Origin: Sphingomonas sp. BAUL-RG-20F-R05-02
GTDB lineage: Bacteria; Pseudomonadota; Alphaproteobacteria; Sphingomonadales; Sphingomonadaceae
NCBI RefSeq assembly: GCF_022662305.1
Contig: NZ_JAKNQH010000010.1
Location: 27,851 to 91,850 of the forward strand
Direction: 5' to 3'
Length of the DNA stretch: 64,000 bases
Positions 7,486-17,736 of the stretch are shown one piece after another (position 1 is the first letter of the stretch; each line of letters begins with the position of its first letter). The translations under genes were made by a program, and so were the position numbers. The notes beneath the pieces were generated by a model. The model made no database searches, was not told the DNA's origin, and worked only from the letters and a program-made list of their open reading frames with translations.

Positions 7486-9039
7486 ATGACCGAGTCCCAA
7501 CCGCACGTGACCGCCCGTACCTGGATTGGTTTCGCCTTCATGTGCCTCGGCATGTTCATGGCGATCCTCGACATCCAGATTGTTGCGACCTCGCTACCGA
7601 CGATCCGCGCCGCGCTCCACATCGGTGCGGATCAGATGGTCTGGGTGCAGACCGCATACCTCACCGCCGAGATCGTCGCCATTCCGATGACCGGTTATCT
7701 GACACGGCTGCTCGGCATGCGCAGGCTGTTCGTGGTGGCGATCACAACGTTTACGCTGGCCTCGGCGGGGTGCGCGATCAGTCACGACTTCGCGACGCTG
7801 ATCGCATTCCGGGTCTTGCAAGGATTTGCCGGCGGCACGCTGATCCCGGCGGTTTTCTCGGCGGTTTTCCTGCTGTTCCCGCAGCGTAGCCAGGGGCTGG
7901 CCACGACGATAGCCGGTCTGGCCGCCGTTTTCGCGCCCACGATCGGCCCGATCGTCGGTGGATGGTTGACGCAGACCTATTCGTGGCATTGGCTGTTCCT
8001 GGTCAATATCGTGCCTGGCATCGTCGCCGCGACCGGCGCCGCCGCCATGCTGCCGCACAGCCCAATCGATCGCCACGCGCTGCGGACGATCGACATCGTC
8101 GCCGTGCTCTTGCTGGCTGTCGCGCTGACCGCGCTGGAGATTGGGCTAAAGGATGCACCACGCTTCGGCTGGGGCTCGCTGCGGGTGGCAATGCCGTTGG
8201 CGCTATTCGTCGTGGGCGGCGTCGTGTTCGTCTGGCGCACATTGCGGTCGCAGCATCCCATCGTCGAGCTTCGCAACTTCGCCGATCGCAATTTCACAAT
8301 CGGCTGCGCCTTCAGTTTCGCGCTCGGCGTCGGGCTGTTCGGATCGACCTACCTCATGCCGTTCTTTCTCGGACTGGTGCGCGGGCACGGCGCGCTCGAG
8401 ATCGGCGAGATCATGCTCGTGACCGGGATCGCGCAACTCGTCGCCGCCCCGATCGCGGTTGCGCTGGAGCAACGCGTCGATGCGCGCGTGCTGACCGGCC
8501 TCGGCTTCGCGGTGTTCGCCGTCGGCATGGGGATGAGCGTGACGCAGACCAAGGATACCGACTTCGCGCAGATGCTCGTGCCGCAAACCCTACGAGGCGC
8601 GGCGATCATGTTCTGCCTGCTGCCGCCGACGCGGCTGGCGCTCGGCAACATCCAGGCGCGGATGGTCGCGGACGCAAGCGGCCTGTTCAACCTCATGCGC
8701 AATCTCGGCGGGGCAATTGGGCTGGCGCTGATCGATACCGTCATCTTCAGCCGAAGTGCCGGACATGCGCGAGACATCGCGAGCAGCCTGCGCCACGGAG
8801 ACGTCGCCACGGCGGTGTCGATCGGCATTCCGCGCGACGCGTTTCTCGATCAGGTCGGCCAGCCGATCGGGCCGGAGGTCGAGGAGATGGTGCGCCCCTT
8901 GATCGCAAAAGCCGCGCTGGTTCACGCGATCAACGACGCATGGTTGATGCTCGCGGTGCTGACCGCGGTTTCGCTCCTGCTGATCGCGCTGGTCCGCAGG
9001 GGGAAACAGGCGGACCAACACGCATCGCAGCGCCCGTAG
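7486..9039 (+). CDS. DHA2-family MFS drug/metabolite exporter (EmrB/QacA type)
   Basis: Fourteen-helix major facilitator of the DHA2 drug:H+ antiporter family. Visible signatures are the helix-1 motif MFMAILDIQIVATSLPTI, motif A in GYLTRLLGMRRLFV and motif C in AAVFAPTIGPIVGGWLT. The ATG at 7486 follows a GAAAGG site; in-frame codons further upstream look non-coding. Length is 517 residues. It sits in the inner membrane, and DHA2 pumps often work with a membrane-fusion partner, but none is encoded here. Being divergent from the type III PKS it could export that product or protect from it; this is inference from position only. Confidence 0.88.
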   Translation: MTESQPHVTARTWIGFAFMCLGMFMAILDIQIVATSLPTIRAALHIGADQMVWVQTAYLTAEIVAIPMTGYLTRLLGMRRLFVVAITTFTLASAGCAISHDFATLIAFRVLQGFAGGTLIPAVFSAVFLLFPQRSQGLATTIAGLAAVFAPTIGPIVGGWLTQTYSWHWLFLVNIVPGIVAATGAAAMLPHSPIDRHALRTIDIVAVLLLAVALTALEIGLKDAPRFGWGSLRVAMPLALFVVGGVVFVWRTLRSQHPIVELRNFADRNFTIGCAFSFALGVGLFGSTYLMPFFLGLVRGHGALEIGEIMLVTGIAQLVAAPIAVALEQRVDARVLTGLGFAVFAVGMGMSVTQTKDTDFAQMLVPQTLRGAAIMFCLLPPTRLALGNIQARMVADASGLFNLMRNLGGAIGLALIDTVIFSRSAGHARDIASSLRHGDVATAVSIGIPRDAFLDQVGQPIGPEVEEMVRPLIAKAALVHAINDAWLMLAVLTAVSLLLIALVRRGKQADQHASQRP

Positions 9040-9121
9040 ACGACAGGCGGCTGCGCCTTGGCCGACTTACGTCCCGCACAGACGCCCCCGTCCCGCCGCG
9101 AAGGCGAAGCAGTTCCGCTCC

Positions 9122-9319
9122 TCAACCCTCATCCAGATCGAGGAACGCGACCACGTCGCTTTCCGTCGCCAGCCAGAGGCCGGTCTGTACGTCCTCGGGC
9201 TGCTGTCGCGCCACCATCAAGGCTTCGCCCAGCGGCCCGTAGAACAGGGTCTGCGCAGCCGCATCCTCTTCGCTCAAGTGATATAGACGGGCGCTGGCGG
9301 TGCTGGAGACGGTACGCAT
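9122..9319 (-). CDS. Small hypothetical acidic protein
   Basis: Predicted 65-residue cytoplasmic protein (starts MRTVSSTASARLYHLSEEDA, ends VVAFLDLDEG). It has a good ribosome binding site (AGGAAAG) before the ATG and sits alone between the MFS gene and the autotransporter. No domain is recognised. The acidic composition, ordered W/L/F pattern and ribosome binding site make it more likely real than a chance frame. Confidence 0.5.
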   Translation of the reverse strand: MRTVSSTASARLYHLSEEDAAAQTLFYGPLGEALMVARQQPEDVQTGLWLATESDVVAFLDLDEG

Positions 9320-9495
9320 CCTACTTTCCTGTCATTGCCGCTTGTCAAGTTCAAGTTCCGGGCGGGTAATCGCAAGGATCACGTAACAAAATCAAGCAGA
9401 CACGAAGAAGCTGCGGTTCGATATGACTAGACACATTTCGGCAATTGTTCATATCGTGGCCGATCGGCAGAGTACGCCGATTGGGGGGGAAGCAC

Positions 9496-12400
9496 ATGAG
9501 CAAGGTCGGTATCGACGCATCCGCGCGTCGGTGGAAGTTCGCTGTCGGTAGCAGCGCGATGGCGCTGATGATGGCGAGCGCCAGTGCGGCGACGGCGCAA
9601 TGTTCACCCGACCCCACCATTGCGGACGGCACCACCGCCTGCTCCGGCAATGACACCGACGGGATCCGGGTGACCACCGCGAACACAACGCTGACGGTCG
9701 CGCCAGGCGCGAACGTCACCACCACCGGCACCTCAGCGATCACGGTCGACGTCCTGCGTGGCGATTATAGCTCTTTTACCGCGAACACGATCAACGTGGG
9801 TGGCAGCGTTTCCGCAGACGGACAGAGCGCGATTGCGGTCATGTCGGGGACTTCGACAACGCCATCTTACTACAGTACGCAGCAAATCGCGCTCACCGTA
9901 GGCGCAGGCGGTGCTGTTTCGGGCGCGACGGCACTCGCCTTGCTCCCGTCGCCCGGCAATGCAAGCGGGACGATCTCCGCGACAGTGGATAACGCCGGAA
10001 CCCTTACCGGTACGGGCGGCATCGCCCTGCTCGGCAACGCTACCACAAACACCTACGGCTACGACCAATCGATCGCAACTTTCACGACGATTACCAACCA
10101 GGCGGCCGGCGCAATCGTTGGCGGCATCCTGGGCCCGGTGGTCACGCTGGGCAACGCGGGCAGCATCGATGGTGGCGCGAGTAGCGCGGTGGACTCCGGA
10201 AACTCCAATAGCAGCTACTACGCCACCATCACCAATTCAGCGGGCGGCGCGATCCGCTCCACCTCGAACGCCGCGACGCTACGCAATACCACCGCTTCAA
10301 CGACCATCACCAACGATGGTACGATCGCCAACGCAGGCTCCGGCGCGGCATTGTCGGCCGGATTACTGACGATCGCCAACAACGCAGACGGCGAGATTAC
10401 CTCTGCGGGCAGCACAGCAGTGCAAGCGTCGTTCATCAACCTTGTCAACAAGGGGGTCGTCACCGGCAATGTCGTGGCGACCGGCGGCGGCAATACGATC
10501 GACTCCACGACGGGGCGGATCGATGGCGCGGTAACGTTTGGCAACGACAACAACACGGTGGCGGCAACCTACGTCGGCCGTCGCGCGCTGGCGACCGGGA
10601 TCACCGGCACGATCACCACCGCCGGCACTAACAATGTCGAGCGTGTAGTATTCTCCGCAGACACCGACGTAACTACCCCGATCGACCTCGACGCCGGGTT
10701 TCAAAAACTCGTCCTGGCGCCTGACGCCCAGGTGACCGCGACGCTTTTGGCGGGATTTTCGACCGCAAACTCCCTGACTCTGAGCGGCCGTGGAGCGGTG
10801 ATCAACCGGACGACCCTCACCGCGCCTGGCATCAGCGATCTCGATTACGGCTTCGCCTCCTCCGCCGTGTTCACCAACGAAGGAACGATCGAAGGTTCCG
10901 GCGTCGTGGATACCTATGGGCGTGGTGGCTATGCGGTAACCTTTAGCAACCATAACTTCATCAATCGCGGCATCGTGACCAATGATAGCCGTGGCGTCTC
11001 GATGTTCAACAACACGTTGGAGAACAGCGGCCAGATCACGACCAAGAACACCGGCGTTGAGATGTCCGACGCCGTGCTGAACAACAGCGGCACCATCACG
11101 TCCACGGCAGGGGTCGGTGTCTCGCTGTTCGGAAATGTCGGGCTTCGATCGTCGAACAGCGGCACGATCACTGGTGCGACCACCGGAGTGATGTCGTACG
11201 GTTATTATCTTACCAACACGGGGACGATCAGCTCGGCCGGGACGGGTGTGTCGATCGATCAGTCCTTTACCAATGCTGCAGGCGGCGTGGTAAGCGGCGG
11301 CAGTGGTCCGGCTGTCATGGGTGGATACAACGCCAGCATCGCCAATGCGGGTACGATCAACGGCAACGTCGTGGTGGGCGATGGCGCCGCCGCGTACCTG
11401 GCGCTGAGCGGTGGCACGCTCAACGGAAACCTTGCGATGGGTGATGGCAGCACGCTTCTCACGGATCTGGTCAACACCGGCACCGGATCGTTCGCGGGTA
11501 TCAACGGAACCGTTACCGTGACCGGCAAGGCTTCGCTGCTTTACGCCATCAACACCGACACATCCGCGAATTTGATTTCCGGCGATACAACGCCGTTTTC
11601 CAGTGTCGGCTACCAAGTCGCCCACGGCGCCAAGCTGACGCTTAGCGGTCCTGATGGCCAAGCCCGCACGCAGACGCTTGTTTTAGCCGGCAACGGGAGC
11701 GTCGATCTCAACGGGGCGGTTTCGGTCATCGATGCACCGGCGATCCGGTCAACCAAAGCGATCACGTATCCGGACGGCAGTCCTGAAACCGCGGCATTGG
11801 CAATCACCAACCGCGGCAACATCACAGTCTTGCAGTCAGCAGATAGCACGGCCTATTCCCTGTCCGGCGTATCCCTGAATAGCGACGACACTTTCGCGAA
11901 CCTCGGAACAATCACCGTGACCAACCGAGCTGCCGCCGGCTCACTCACCGCCATTACCGGTGGCGCTAGCATCACCAATGCCGGCTCGATTCTGCTCGAT
12001 GGCAGCACCGGCATCAGCAACTTCCAGCCTGAAACTCTGGTCAATTCGGGTGACATCACGCAGGTTGACGGCGGCGCGATGGCGAACGGCATCACGGGGC
12101 CAATCACTGTCAACAACAGCGGGACGATCCGCGTCGGCGGCGTCGCGGTCGAGGCCTCGGGTTCTACGATCTCAAATTCAGGCACCATCGCCAGCACTGG
12201 TGGCGTCGCGATCGGCGCCATTCGTAACAGCTATGGCTCCGCGACGGCTGTGATCGTCAACGCGGCAGGCGGCATGATAACGGGGACCGGCGGCACCGCG
12301 GTGCAGCTGTATTCCGGTCTTTTCAGCAACGCCGGAACCGTGAGCGGCACCGTCGACCTGGGCTATGACGTTTCATATTATTCTGGCGCACCCACCCGCT

Positions 12401-15400
12401 CCTACAGCAACAGCACCTATGTGGCGGCCGGCGGCACCATCGCAGGTGACCTGCTGTTCGGCGACGGCGACGACCTGTTGTTGCAAACTGCGGATGCGTT
12501 AGGTGTTTCTGGCACCATCGATGGTGGCGCCGGGCGGGACATATATGGACGTTCTTTGACGAGCAGCGACACGGTCGCGCTCGACCTTTCAAAAGTCCGC
12601 AATTTCGAAGACGGCCTCGTGCAGGTACTCGGCGCCGACACGGTCGCCACGGTAACGGCCAACGGCACCTTTGGCGGCAACCTGTTTGTGGCCGGCAACG
12701 GTCAGGTCGTCAATCAGGCCAGCATCACCGGCAGCTTGTCGACTGCACTGCCTAGCAGCATACCATATTCATTTGCTTCGGCCGCGCTGTTCCCGGACGA
12801 TCAGGTTCTGGCGGCGATCACCAACACAGGCTCGATTGCGGGCGGCGTTTCCGTCACGACGTCCGCCTTCACCAACAGCGGCACGATCACGCAAGCGGAG
12901 GCGTCGCTCCCCAGCTATTCCTACCCCGGTTACCCATATTATCCCTACGGGGACTCCACACCGAGCGTCTTGCTAAGCGGGACCAGTGTCATGACGATCC
13001 GCAACAGTGGCCAGATCAGCGGAGGCGGTTTAACGGCGACGAACTATAGTTACGTGGATGTCGCCCCCACCGCGATCGACTTCGCGAACAGCGGTACGAT
13101 CTCCAGCGACAACAAAGCGGCGGCAGCCGCAATCAACGTCTATGATTTCGGGTCGGACAACGGAGGCACGATCCAAATCGCCAATTCAGGTACGCTTTCC
13201 GCGCAGGTCGATGCGGCAAGCGGCACGAACGCGACTGCGCTCAGCCTGAATGCGGATCCGGATCCACAGCCGATCGCGTACACCATCACCAATAGCGGCA
13301 CGATCCGTGCGACCGCCACCGGCGCTAGCCCCGATCTTTACCCGCAGACCAACGCGTTGCTGGTGAGCGGCGCCGGGTTGTCGGGTACGATCACAAACAC
13401 GGCTAGCGGTGTGATTACCGCCAGCGGTGAACGTGCTTACGCCATCCTCATCGCGGAGACCGCGCTGAACCTGAGCAATGCCGGCGTCATCACCGCGACC
13501 GGCACGAAGACGAGCACCGCAATCCAGACGTTCGACGCGTTCGACAACGTGATCGTCAACACCGGCACGATCACCGGCGACATCTTTCTAGGTGATGGCG
13601 CGGACACGCTCGACAATGCCGGCACCATCAACGGTGCGGTTTCGCTCGGTGCGGGCGACGATCGCTTCATCCAGCGTGTCGGTGCGACCGTGAGCGGCCT
13701 AGTTGACGGCGGTGACGGTAACGACCGCTACATCGTCGATGCGAGCGGCGGTACCGCCACCCTCGCCGCATCGCAGATCAGCAATTTTGAAACCGTCACG
13801 CAAACCGGCACCGGCACCGGCACCGGATACTACTCGGGCACGTTCAACGTCGATACGATTGCGCTCGCGGGCGGGACGCTGGCAGTGGCCGCGGGGCAGA
13901 CGCTGGCAACGTCAGGCGTAACCACGATCACCGGCGGTGACGCGGGCGTCAGCATCGTGAACGCCGGTCGCATCGCCGGCGCGGTGAGGCTCGGCGCGGG
14001 GGACGATAGCTACACGGACATGGCCGGCAGCATCGCGGCCGGCGGCGTTGATGGCGGCGGCGGCACCAACCTATACCGCGTGATCCTCAACGGGAATCGC
14101 AGCGGGATCGGCGCGCGCGCCAACTTCCAGCAACTCGCCGTGGCCGGCACCGGCACGCTTACGCTGGCGCTCGATCAGAACTTCCAGTCGGTTTCGCTCG
14201 CCGGTGCGAACCTGAACGCGAGCCTGGGCGGGTTCACGATCGGCCGGATCGACGGCAGCGCCGCTGCCGAAAGCGCGTCCGTCGACGGCGACGTCGCCGC
14301 AGCCTCGCTCGGCGGTGGCGACGACACGCTGGCACTCGGCGCGACGACTCTGGCCGGCCGCTACGACGGCGGCGACGGGACTGACGTGCTGCGCCTTACC
14401 GCTAACGGACCGGTCACGCTTACTGGCACCGCCACGCATTTCGAAACGGTATCGCTGGCGAACGGCACGCTGACGATCGCAGGAACGCTTGGTAGCGATG
14501 GTGCGGCACTCGCGTTTGGCGACGGCGCGCAGGCGGTGACGGTCGCCTCCGGCGGCACCTTGGCCGGCTCGATCGACCTCGGCGCGGGCGACGACAGCTT
14601 CACGCTGGCGCGTGGCGGCGCCTTGATCGGAACCGTCGCGGGCGGCGCCGGCGCCGGCACCGACACGGCAACGCTCGATTTTGCGAACGGCCTGACCCTC
14701 AACAGCGGTACGCTGACCGGCTTCGAGCAGCTGGTCGCACAAGGTAGCGGCACGCTGGCGCTGAATGGCGGCGGCTTCTCGTTCGACACCGCCACCATCG
14801 CCGGCGACCTGACCATCGCAGCAGACGCATCGCTTACCACCTCACACCTCACGTTTGGCCCGGCCGACAATCGGCTCACGATCGCGGGTACTTTCGCCGG
14901 CTCGGTCGCCGGTGGCATTGGCACCGACAGCATCGACGTGTCCGGCGGCAGCGTCGCCGCACCCGTCGCATTCGAAACCGTCTCCGGCATCGAGGCGCTG
15001 CGGATGAGCGCCGGTTTCGCGACCGTGTCGGGCGATGCCGCATTCGGCACGGTGGCGCTGGCGGGCGGCCGCCTGGTCGGTCTTGCCGGGTCGACCATCG
15101 CGGCGTCCAACATCACGGTGGGCAGCAACGCGACGTTTGGCTCGGCGGGCACCGTCAATGGCAACGTCACGGTGAACGGCACGCTCAGTCCGGGCGCATC
15201 GCCCGGCACGATGACGGTCAACGGAACCGTCTCGCTGGCGGGTGGCTCGACCTCGTTGTTCGAGATCACGCCGAGCGTATCGGACAAGCTCGTCGTCAAT
15301 GGCGCGCTTTCGATTGCGCAAGGCGCGACGCTGCAACTCGTCGCCACTGGCGCCGTCAAACCGGGCACGGTCACCGATCTGATCGTGGCGAGCGGCGGCA

Positions 15401-16575
15401 TTACCGGCAGCTACACCACCGTGGTGAAACCGGCCTCGTTGTTCGGTTTCCTTGTTCAGGACGACACCCGCATCCGACTGGCGGGCGAGTTCCTCAACGA
15501 CGCGAGCTTCTCGGCGCCGGTCCGGCGCAGCATCGATTATGTAAATACCGTTCTGGTCAGCGGGAAATCTAGTGCGGCACTGCTCGCGGTGGCGCCCTCG
15601 CTGGTTACAGCGTCCGGCGCGTCCAACGCCGCGCTGTTCGGGCAACTGACGCCGGAGGCCTATGCCTCGGCCCAGCAGATCACGGTCGGTAACGGCCTGT
15701 CCCTTGCCGCGTCCGGGCGCGGCGCGGATTTTGCCGCACGGCGAGACACGCCGGGGCTGTTCACCTTCGCGAGCGTGCTGGGCGGAACGGCAACGCTGGA
15801 GGCGGATGCGGTTTCGGGCAACGCGCTCGCGCGCACCAACGGCTATGGCTTCCTCGGCGGGATCGGCTTTGGCGGCGCAACCTGGTCGATCGGCGCGTTT
15901 GGCGGCTACATGAACAACCGCCAAACGCTGGTGGGCCTGGCCGCGCATACCCGCGCGGATGGCGCGGTGGCAGGCGTGCACGGCCGCTTCGCCAGCGGCG
16001 GCTTCGGCATCAAGGCGACGGTCGCTTATGATGGCGGTGATGCCAGCACCCGGCGTTCGGTGCCCGACGGGAGCGTCTATGCGGAATATCGCCTGCATGG
16101 TTGGACAGCGGACGCGTTAATCGACTACGCGTTGCCCGTCACCGGAACCTGGACGGTGCGACCGAGCCTCGGCGCAACCGCAATTCGCGCCACCCGCTCC
16201 GCAGCAAACGAGGTCGGCACCAGCGCTTTCGCATTGTCGGTTGCGCGTCGCAACCACACGGCGGTGTTCGTAGATGGCGGACTGACGTTCAGCGGAAGCG
16301 CGCTTGTGCCAGGTGCGCGGATTACACCGTACCTGTCACTTGGCGCGCGTTATCAGGCGAAGGGCCGCACGCCGGCCGCGTTGGCCGGGTTCGGCGGCGG
16401 GGACCTCACCCTGCTGGCCGAGGGTGCATCACGGGCACCGGTTCTCGCAACCGCAACGCTTGGGGCTGAGATCGCGCTCTCGCCGCGCCTTACGCTGTTC
16501 GGCGCACTTACCGGTGAAAGCGGCGAGGCCGATCATCGTGCCGGCGGACGGACCGGTCTGCGGCTTGCGTTCTGA
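9496..16575 (+). CDS. Giant type Va autotransporter with repeat-rich passenger
   Basis: Predicted surface protein of 2,359 residues. The ATG at 9496 follows a G-rich site; the extended signal (residues about 10-35, ending ASASAATAQC) suits type V secretion. The passenger (about 36-2000) is built from degenerate repeats centred on N(S/A)GTI, as in beta-helical adhesins, with later blocks rich in GDGDD/GAGDD. Residues near 1900-1960 (NGTLSPGASPGTMTVNG) form the common passenger-to-barrel junction motif. The last ~260 residues form an autotransporter beta-domain with alternating aromatics and a terminal Phe (RTGLRLAF), as needed for Bam insertion. Likely roles are adhesion or biofilm; no protease or lipase motif was seen. 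It is monocistronic. Confidence 0.9.
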   Translation: MSKVGIDASARRWKFAVGSSAMALMMASASAATAQCSPDPTIADGTTACSGNDTDGIRVTTANTTLTVAPGANVTTTGTSAITVDVLRGDYSSFTANTINVGGSVSADGQSAIAVMSGTSTTPSYYSTQQIALTVGAGGAVSGATALALLPSPGNASGTISATVDNAGTLTGTGGIALLGNATTNTYGYDQSIATFTTITNQAAGAIVGGILGPVVTLGNAGSIDGGASSAVDSGNSNSSYYATITNSAGGAIRSTSNAATLRNTTASTTITNDGTIANAGSGAALSAGLLTIANNADGEITSAGSTAVQASFINLVNKGVVTGNVVATGGGNTIDSTTGRIDGAVTFGNDNNTVAATYVGRRALATGITGTITTAGTNNVERVVFSADTDVTTPIDLDAGFQKLVLAPDAQVTATLLAGFSTANSLTLSGRGAVINRTTLTAPGISDLDYGFASSAVFTNEGTIEGSGVVDTYGRGGYAVTFSNHNFINRGIVTNDSRGVSMFNNTLENSGQITTKNTGVEMSDAVLNNSGTITSTAGVGVSLFGNVGLRSSNSGTITGATTGVMSYGYYLTNTGTISSAGTGVSIDQSFTNAAGGVVSGGSGPAVMGGYNASIANAGTINGNVVVGDGAAAYLALSGGTLNGNLAMGDGSTLLTDLVNTGTGSFAGINGTVTVTGKASLLYAINTDTSANLISGDTTPFSSVGYQVAHGAKLTLSGPDGQARTQTLVLAGNGSVDLNGAVSVIDAPAIRSTKAITYPDGSPETAALAITNRGNITVLQSADSTAYSLSGVSLNSDDTFANLGTITVTNRAAAGSLTAITGGASITNAGSILLDGSTGISNFQPETLVNSGDITQVDGGAMANGITGPITVNNSGTIRVGGVAVEASGSTISNSGTIASTGGVAIGAIRNSYGSATAVIVNAAGGMITGTGGTAVQLYSGLFSNAGTVSGTVDLGYDVSYYSGAPTRSYSNSTYVAAGGTIAGDLLFGDGDDLLLQTADALGVSGTIDGGAGRDIYGRSLTSSDTVALDLSKVRNFEDGLVQVLGADTVATVTANGTFGGNLFVAGNGQVVNQASITGSLSTALPSSIPYSFASAALFPDDQVLAAITNTGSIAGGVSVTTSAFTNSGTITQAEASLPSYSYPGYPYYPYGDSTPSVLLSGTSVMTIRNSGQISGGGLTATNYSYVDVAPTAIDFANSGTISSDNKAAAAAINVYDFGSDNGGTIQIANSGTLSAQVDAASGTNATALSLNADPDPQPIAYTITNSGTIRATATGASPDLYPQTNALLVSGAGLSGTITNTASGVITASGERAYAILIAETALNLSNAGVITATGTKTSTAIQTFDAFDNVIVNTGTITGDIFLGDGADTLDNAGTINGAVSLGAGDDRFIQRVGATVSGLVDGGDGNDRYIVDASGGTATLAASQISNFETVTQTGTGTGTGYYSGTFNVDTIALAGGTLAVAAGQTLATSGVTTITGGDAGVSIVNAGRIAGAVRLGAGDDSYTDMAGSIAAGGVDGGGGTNLYRVILNGNRSGIGARANFQQLAVAGTGTLTLALDQNFQSVSLAGANLNASLGGFTIGRIDGSAAAESASVDGDVAAASLGGGDDTLALGATTLAGRYDGGDGTDVLRLTANGPVTLTGTATHFETVSLANGTLTIAGTLGSDGAALAFGDGAQAVTVASGGTLAGSIDLGAGDDSFTLARGGALIGTVAGGAGAGTDTATLDFANGLTLNSGTLTGFEQLVAQGSGTLALNGGGFSFDTATIAGDLTIAADASLTTSHLTFGPADNRLTIAGTFAGSVAGGIGTDSIDVSGGSVAAPVAFETVSGIEALRMSAGFATVSGDAAFGTVALAGGRLVGLAGSTIAASNITVGSNATFGSAGTVNGNVTVNGTLSPGASPGTMTVNGTVSLAGGSTSLFEITPSVSDKLVVNGALSIAQGATLQLVATGAVKPGTVTDLIVASGGITGSYTTVVKPASLFGFLVQDDTRIRLAGEFLNDASFSAPVRRSIDYVNTVLVSGKSSAALLAVAPSLVTASGASNAALFGQLTPEAYASAQQITVGNGLSLAASGRGADFAARRDTPGLFTFASVLGGTATLEADAVSGNALARTNGYGFLGGIGFGGATWSIGAFGGYMNNRQTLVGLAAHTRADGAVAGVHGRFASGGFGIKATVAYDGGDASTRRSVPDGSVYAEYRLHGWTADALIDYALPVTGTWTVRPSLGATAIRATRSAANEVGTSAFALSVARRNHTAVFVDGGLTFSGSALVPGARITPYLSLGARYQAKGRTPAALAGFGGGDLTLLAEGASRAPVLATATLGAEIALSPRLTLFGALTGESGEADHRAGGRTGLRLAF

Positions 16576-16585
16576 CGCGCGGCTG

Positions 16586-16629
16586 TGCGACACGCGCGTT
16601 GCTGGCCCGATCCGGCCGCGCGTGTCGCA
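16586..16629. repeat. 13-base inverted repeat after the autotransporter
   Basis: TGCGACACGCGCG at 16586-16598 pairs perfectly with CGCGCGTGTCGCA at 16617-16629 around an 18-base spacer. It lies 10 bases after the autotransporter stop. No T-run follows, so it is a candidate transcript-end hairpin rather than a classical intrinsic terminator. Confidence 0.6.
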
Positions 16630-16824
16630 TGAGGGGTGGATCCGACGGGCCCCGGTCCGTAGCAACACGCACTCCCGAACCCGCATGGGATGAGCGGTCC
16701 CGATCCCCCATCGTATTGTGAACAAGAAGTCATCTTCGCGACTGGAACCAACCCGTCGCGGTCGCGGTTGGCGCGTCGAGGATCTGGCAGTCGCGGCGGC
16801 GCCAGGCAGCTGCCAAGGACCATC

Positions 16825-17703
16825 ATGACCGCGTACGTTGCAACGATCGCGTCCGACCGGCTCACTGCCGGTATTTCCACGCTGGGCGCGGAACTCCAGC
16901 ACCTGACGGATCGCGACGGACGCGAATTGCAGTGGGACGGCGATCCTGCCGTATGGCATGGCCGCGCGCCGATCCTGTTCCCAGTTATTGGTCTGCTGGA
17001 AGGCGGGCATTACCGGCTTGACGGCACGAGCTACCCGATGCCGAAGCACGGATTCGCCCGCCACGCGACGTTCGACATAGCCGCGCAGACCGCCGACGCC
17101 GTCACGTTGCGGCTGACGGCATCGGATGAGACGCGCGCGATCTACCCGTTCGACTTCCAGCTCGACATCGCCTTTTCGCTAGCCGGCGCGACGCTGGAGG
17201 TGGTCGCCACGATCACCAACGATGGTGATCGTGCGATGCCTGCAAGCTTTGGCTTCCACCCCGCGCTGCGCTGGCCGCTCCCTTTCGGGCAGCCGCGTGA
17301 TGCCCATGGTATCCGCTTTGACCACGACGAACCCGCGCCCGTCCGCCGCATCGACGCGAATGGCTTTCTGCTGCCCGAGCCGCAACCGTCGCCGGTGGTT
17401 GGGGACCTGCTGACGCTCCGCGACGACCTGTTCTTCGACGATGCGCTGATCTTCGATGCGCTGGCGAGCCGCCGGGTCAGCTATGGCGCCGCGACCGGAC
17501 CGAAGCTGACAGTCGATTTCGCCGATTTTCCTACCCTTGGCGTGTGGACCAAGCCCGGCGCCGGCTTCATCTGCATCGAGCCGTGGCAGGGCTTTTCCGA
17601 TCCGGTCGGCTTCTCCGGCGATATCCGCGACAAGCCCGGCATCATCGAAATCGCGCCCGGCGCCAGCAAGCGCCTCGCCATGCACATCGCGCTGACCGCC
17701 TGA
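16825..17703 (+). CDS. Aldose 1-epimerase-family protein
   Basis: Galactose-mutarotase-fold protein of 292 residues, closest in feel to the LacX/YihR branch: WHGRAPILFPVIGLLEGG near the N-terminus, PKHGFARHATF with the usual active-site His, and GFHPALRWPL with the second His. The likely reaction is interconversion of alpha and beta anomers of an aldose. The ATG at 16825 is chosen for the AAGGA site upstream; the frame is open to 16690 without coding character. It leads a tight operon with an SDR and a GH130-like gene, pointing to metabolism of a mannose- or glucose-containing oligosaccharide. Confidence 0.85.
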   Translation: MTAYVATIASDRLTAGISTLGAELQHLTDRDGRELQWDGDPAVWHGRAPILFPVIGLLEGGHYRLDGTSYPMPKHGFARHATFDIAAQTADAVTLRLTASDETRAIYPFDFQLDIAFSLAGATLEVVATITNDGDRAMPASFGFHPALRWPLPFGQPRDAHGIRFDHDEPAPVRRIDANGFLLPEPQPSPVVGDLLTLRDDLFFDDALIFDALASRRVSYGAATGPKLTVDFADFPTLGVWTKPGAGFICIEPWQGFSDPVGFSGDIRDKPGIIEIAPGASKRLAMHIALTA

Positions 17704-17736
17704 TGCCCGCACCTTCCCCCGTTCGGAGACGATAAG

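Noticed and set aside
9496..16575. Repeat-rich DNA read as a CRISPR or tandem-repeat array
   Set aside because: The repeats are degenerate, encode protein in one long frame and lack uniform spacers.
16744..16769. GGAAC-17-GGTT as a second EcfG-like promoter before the epimerase gene
   Set aside because: The -10 element lacks the CGTT core and the downstream genes are sugar enzymes without stress context; too weak to call.
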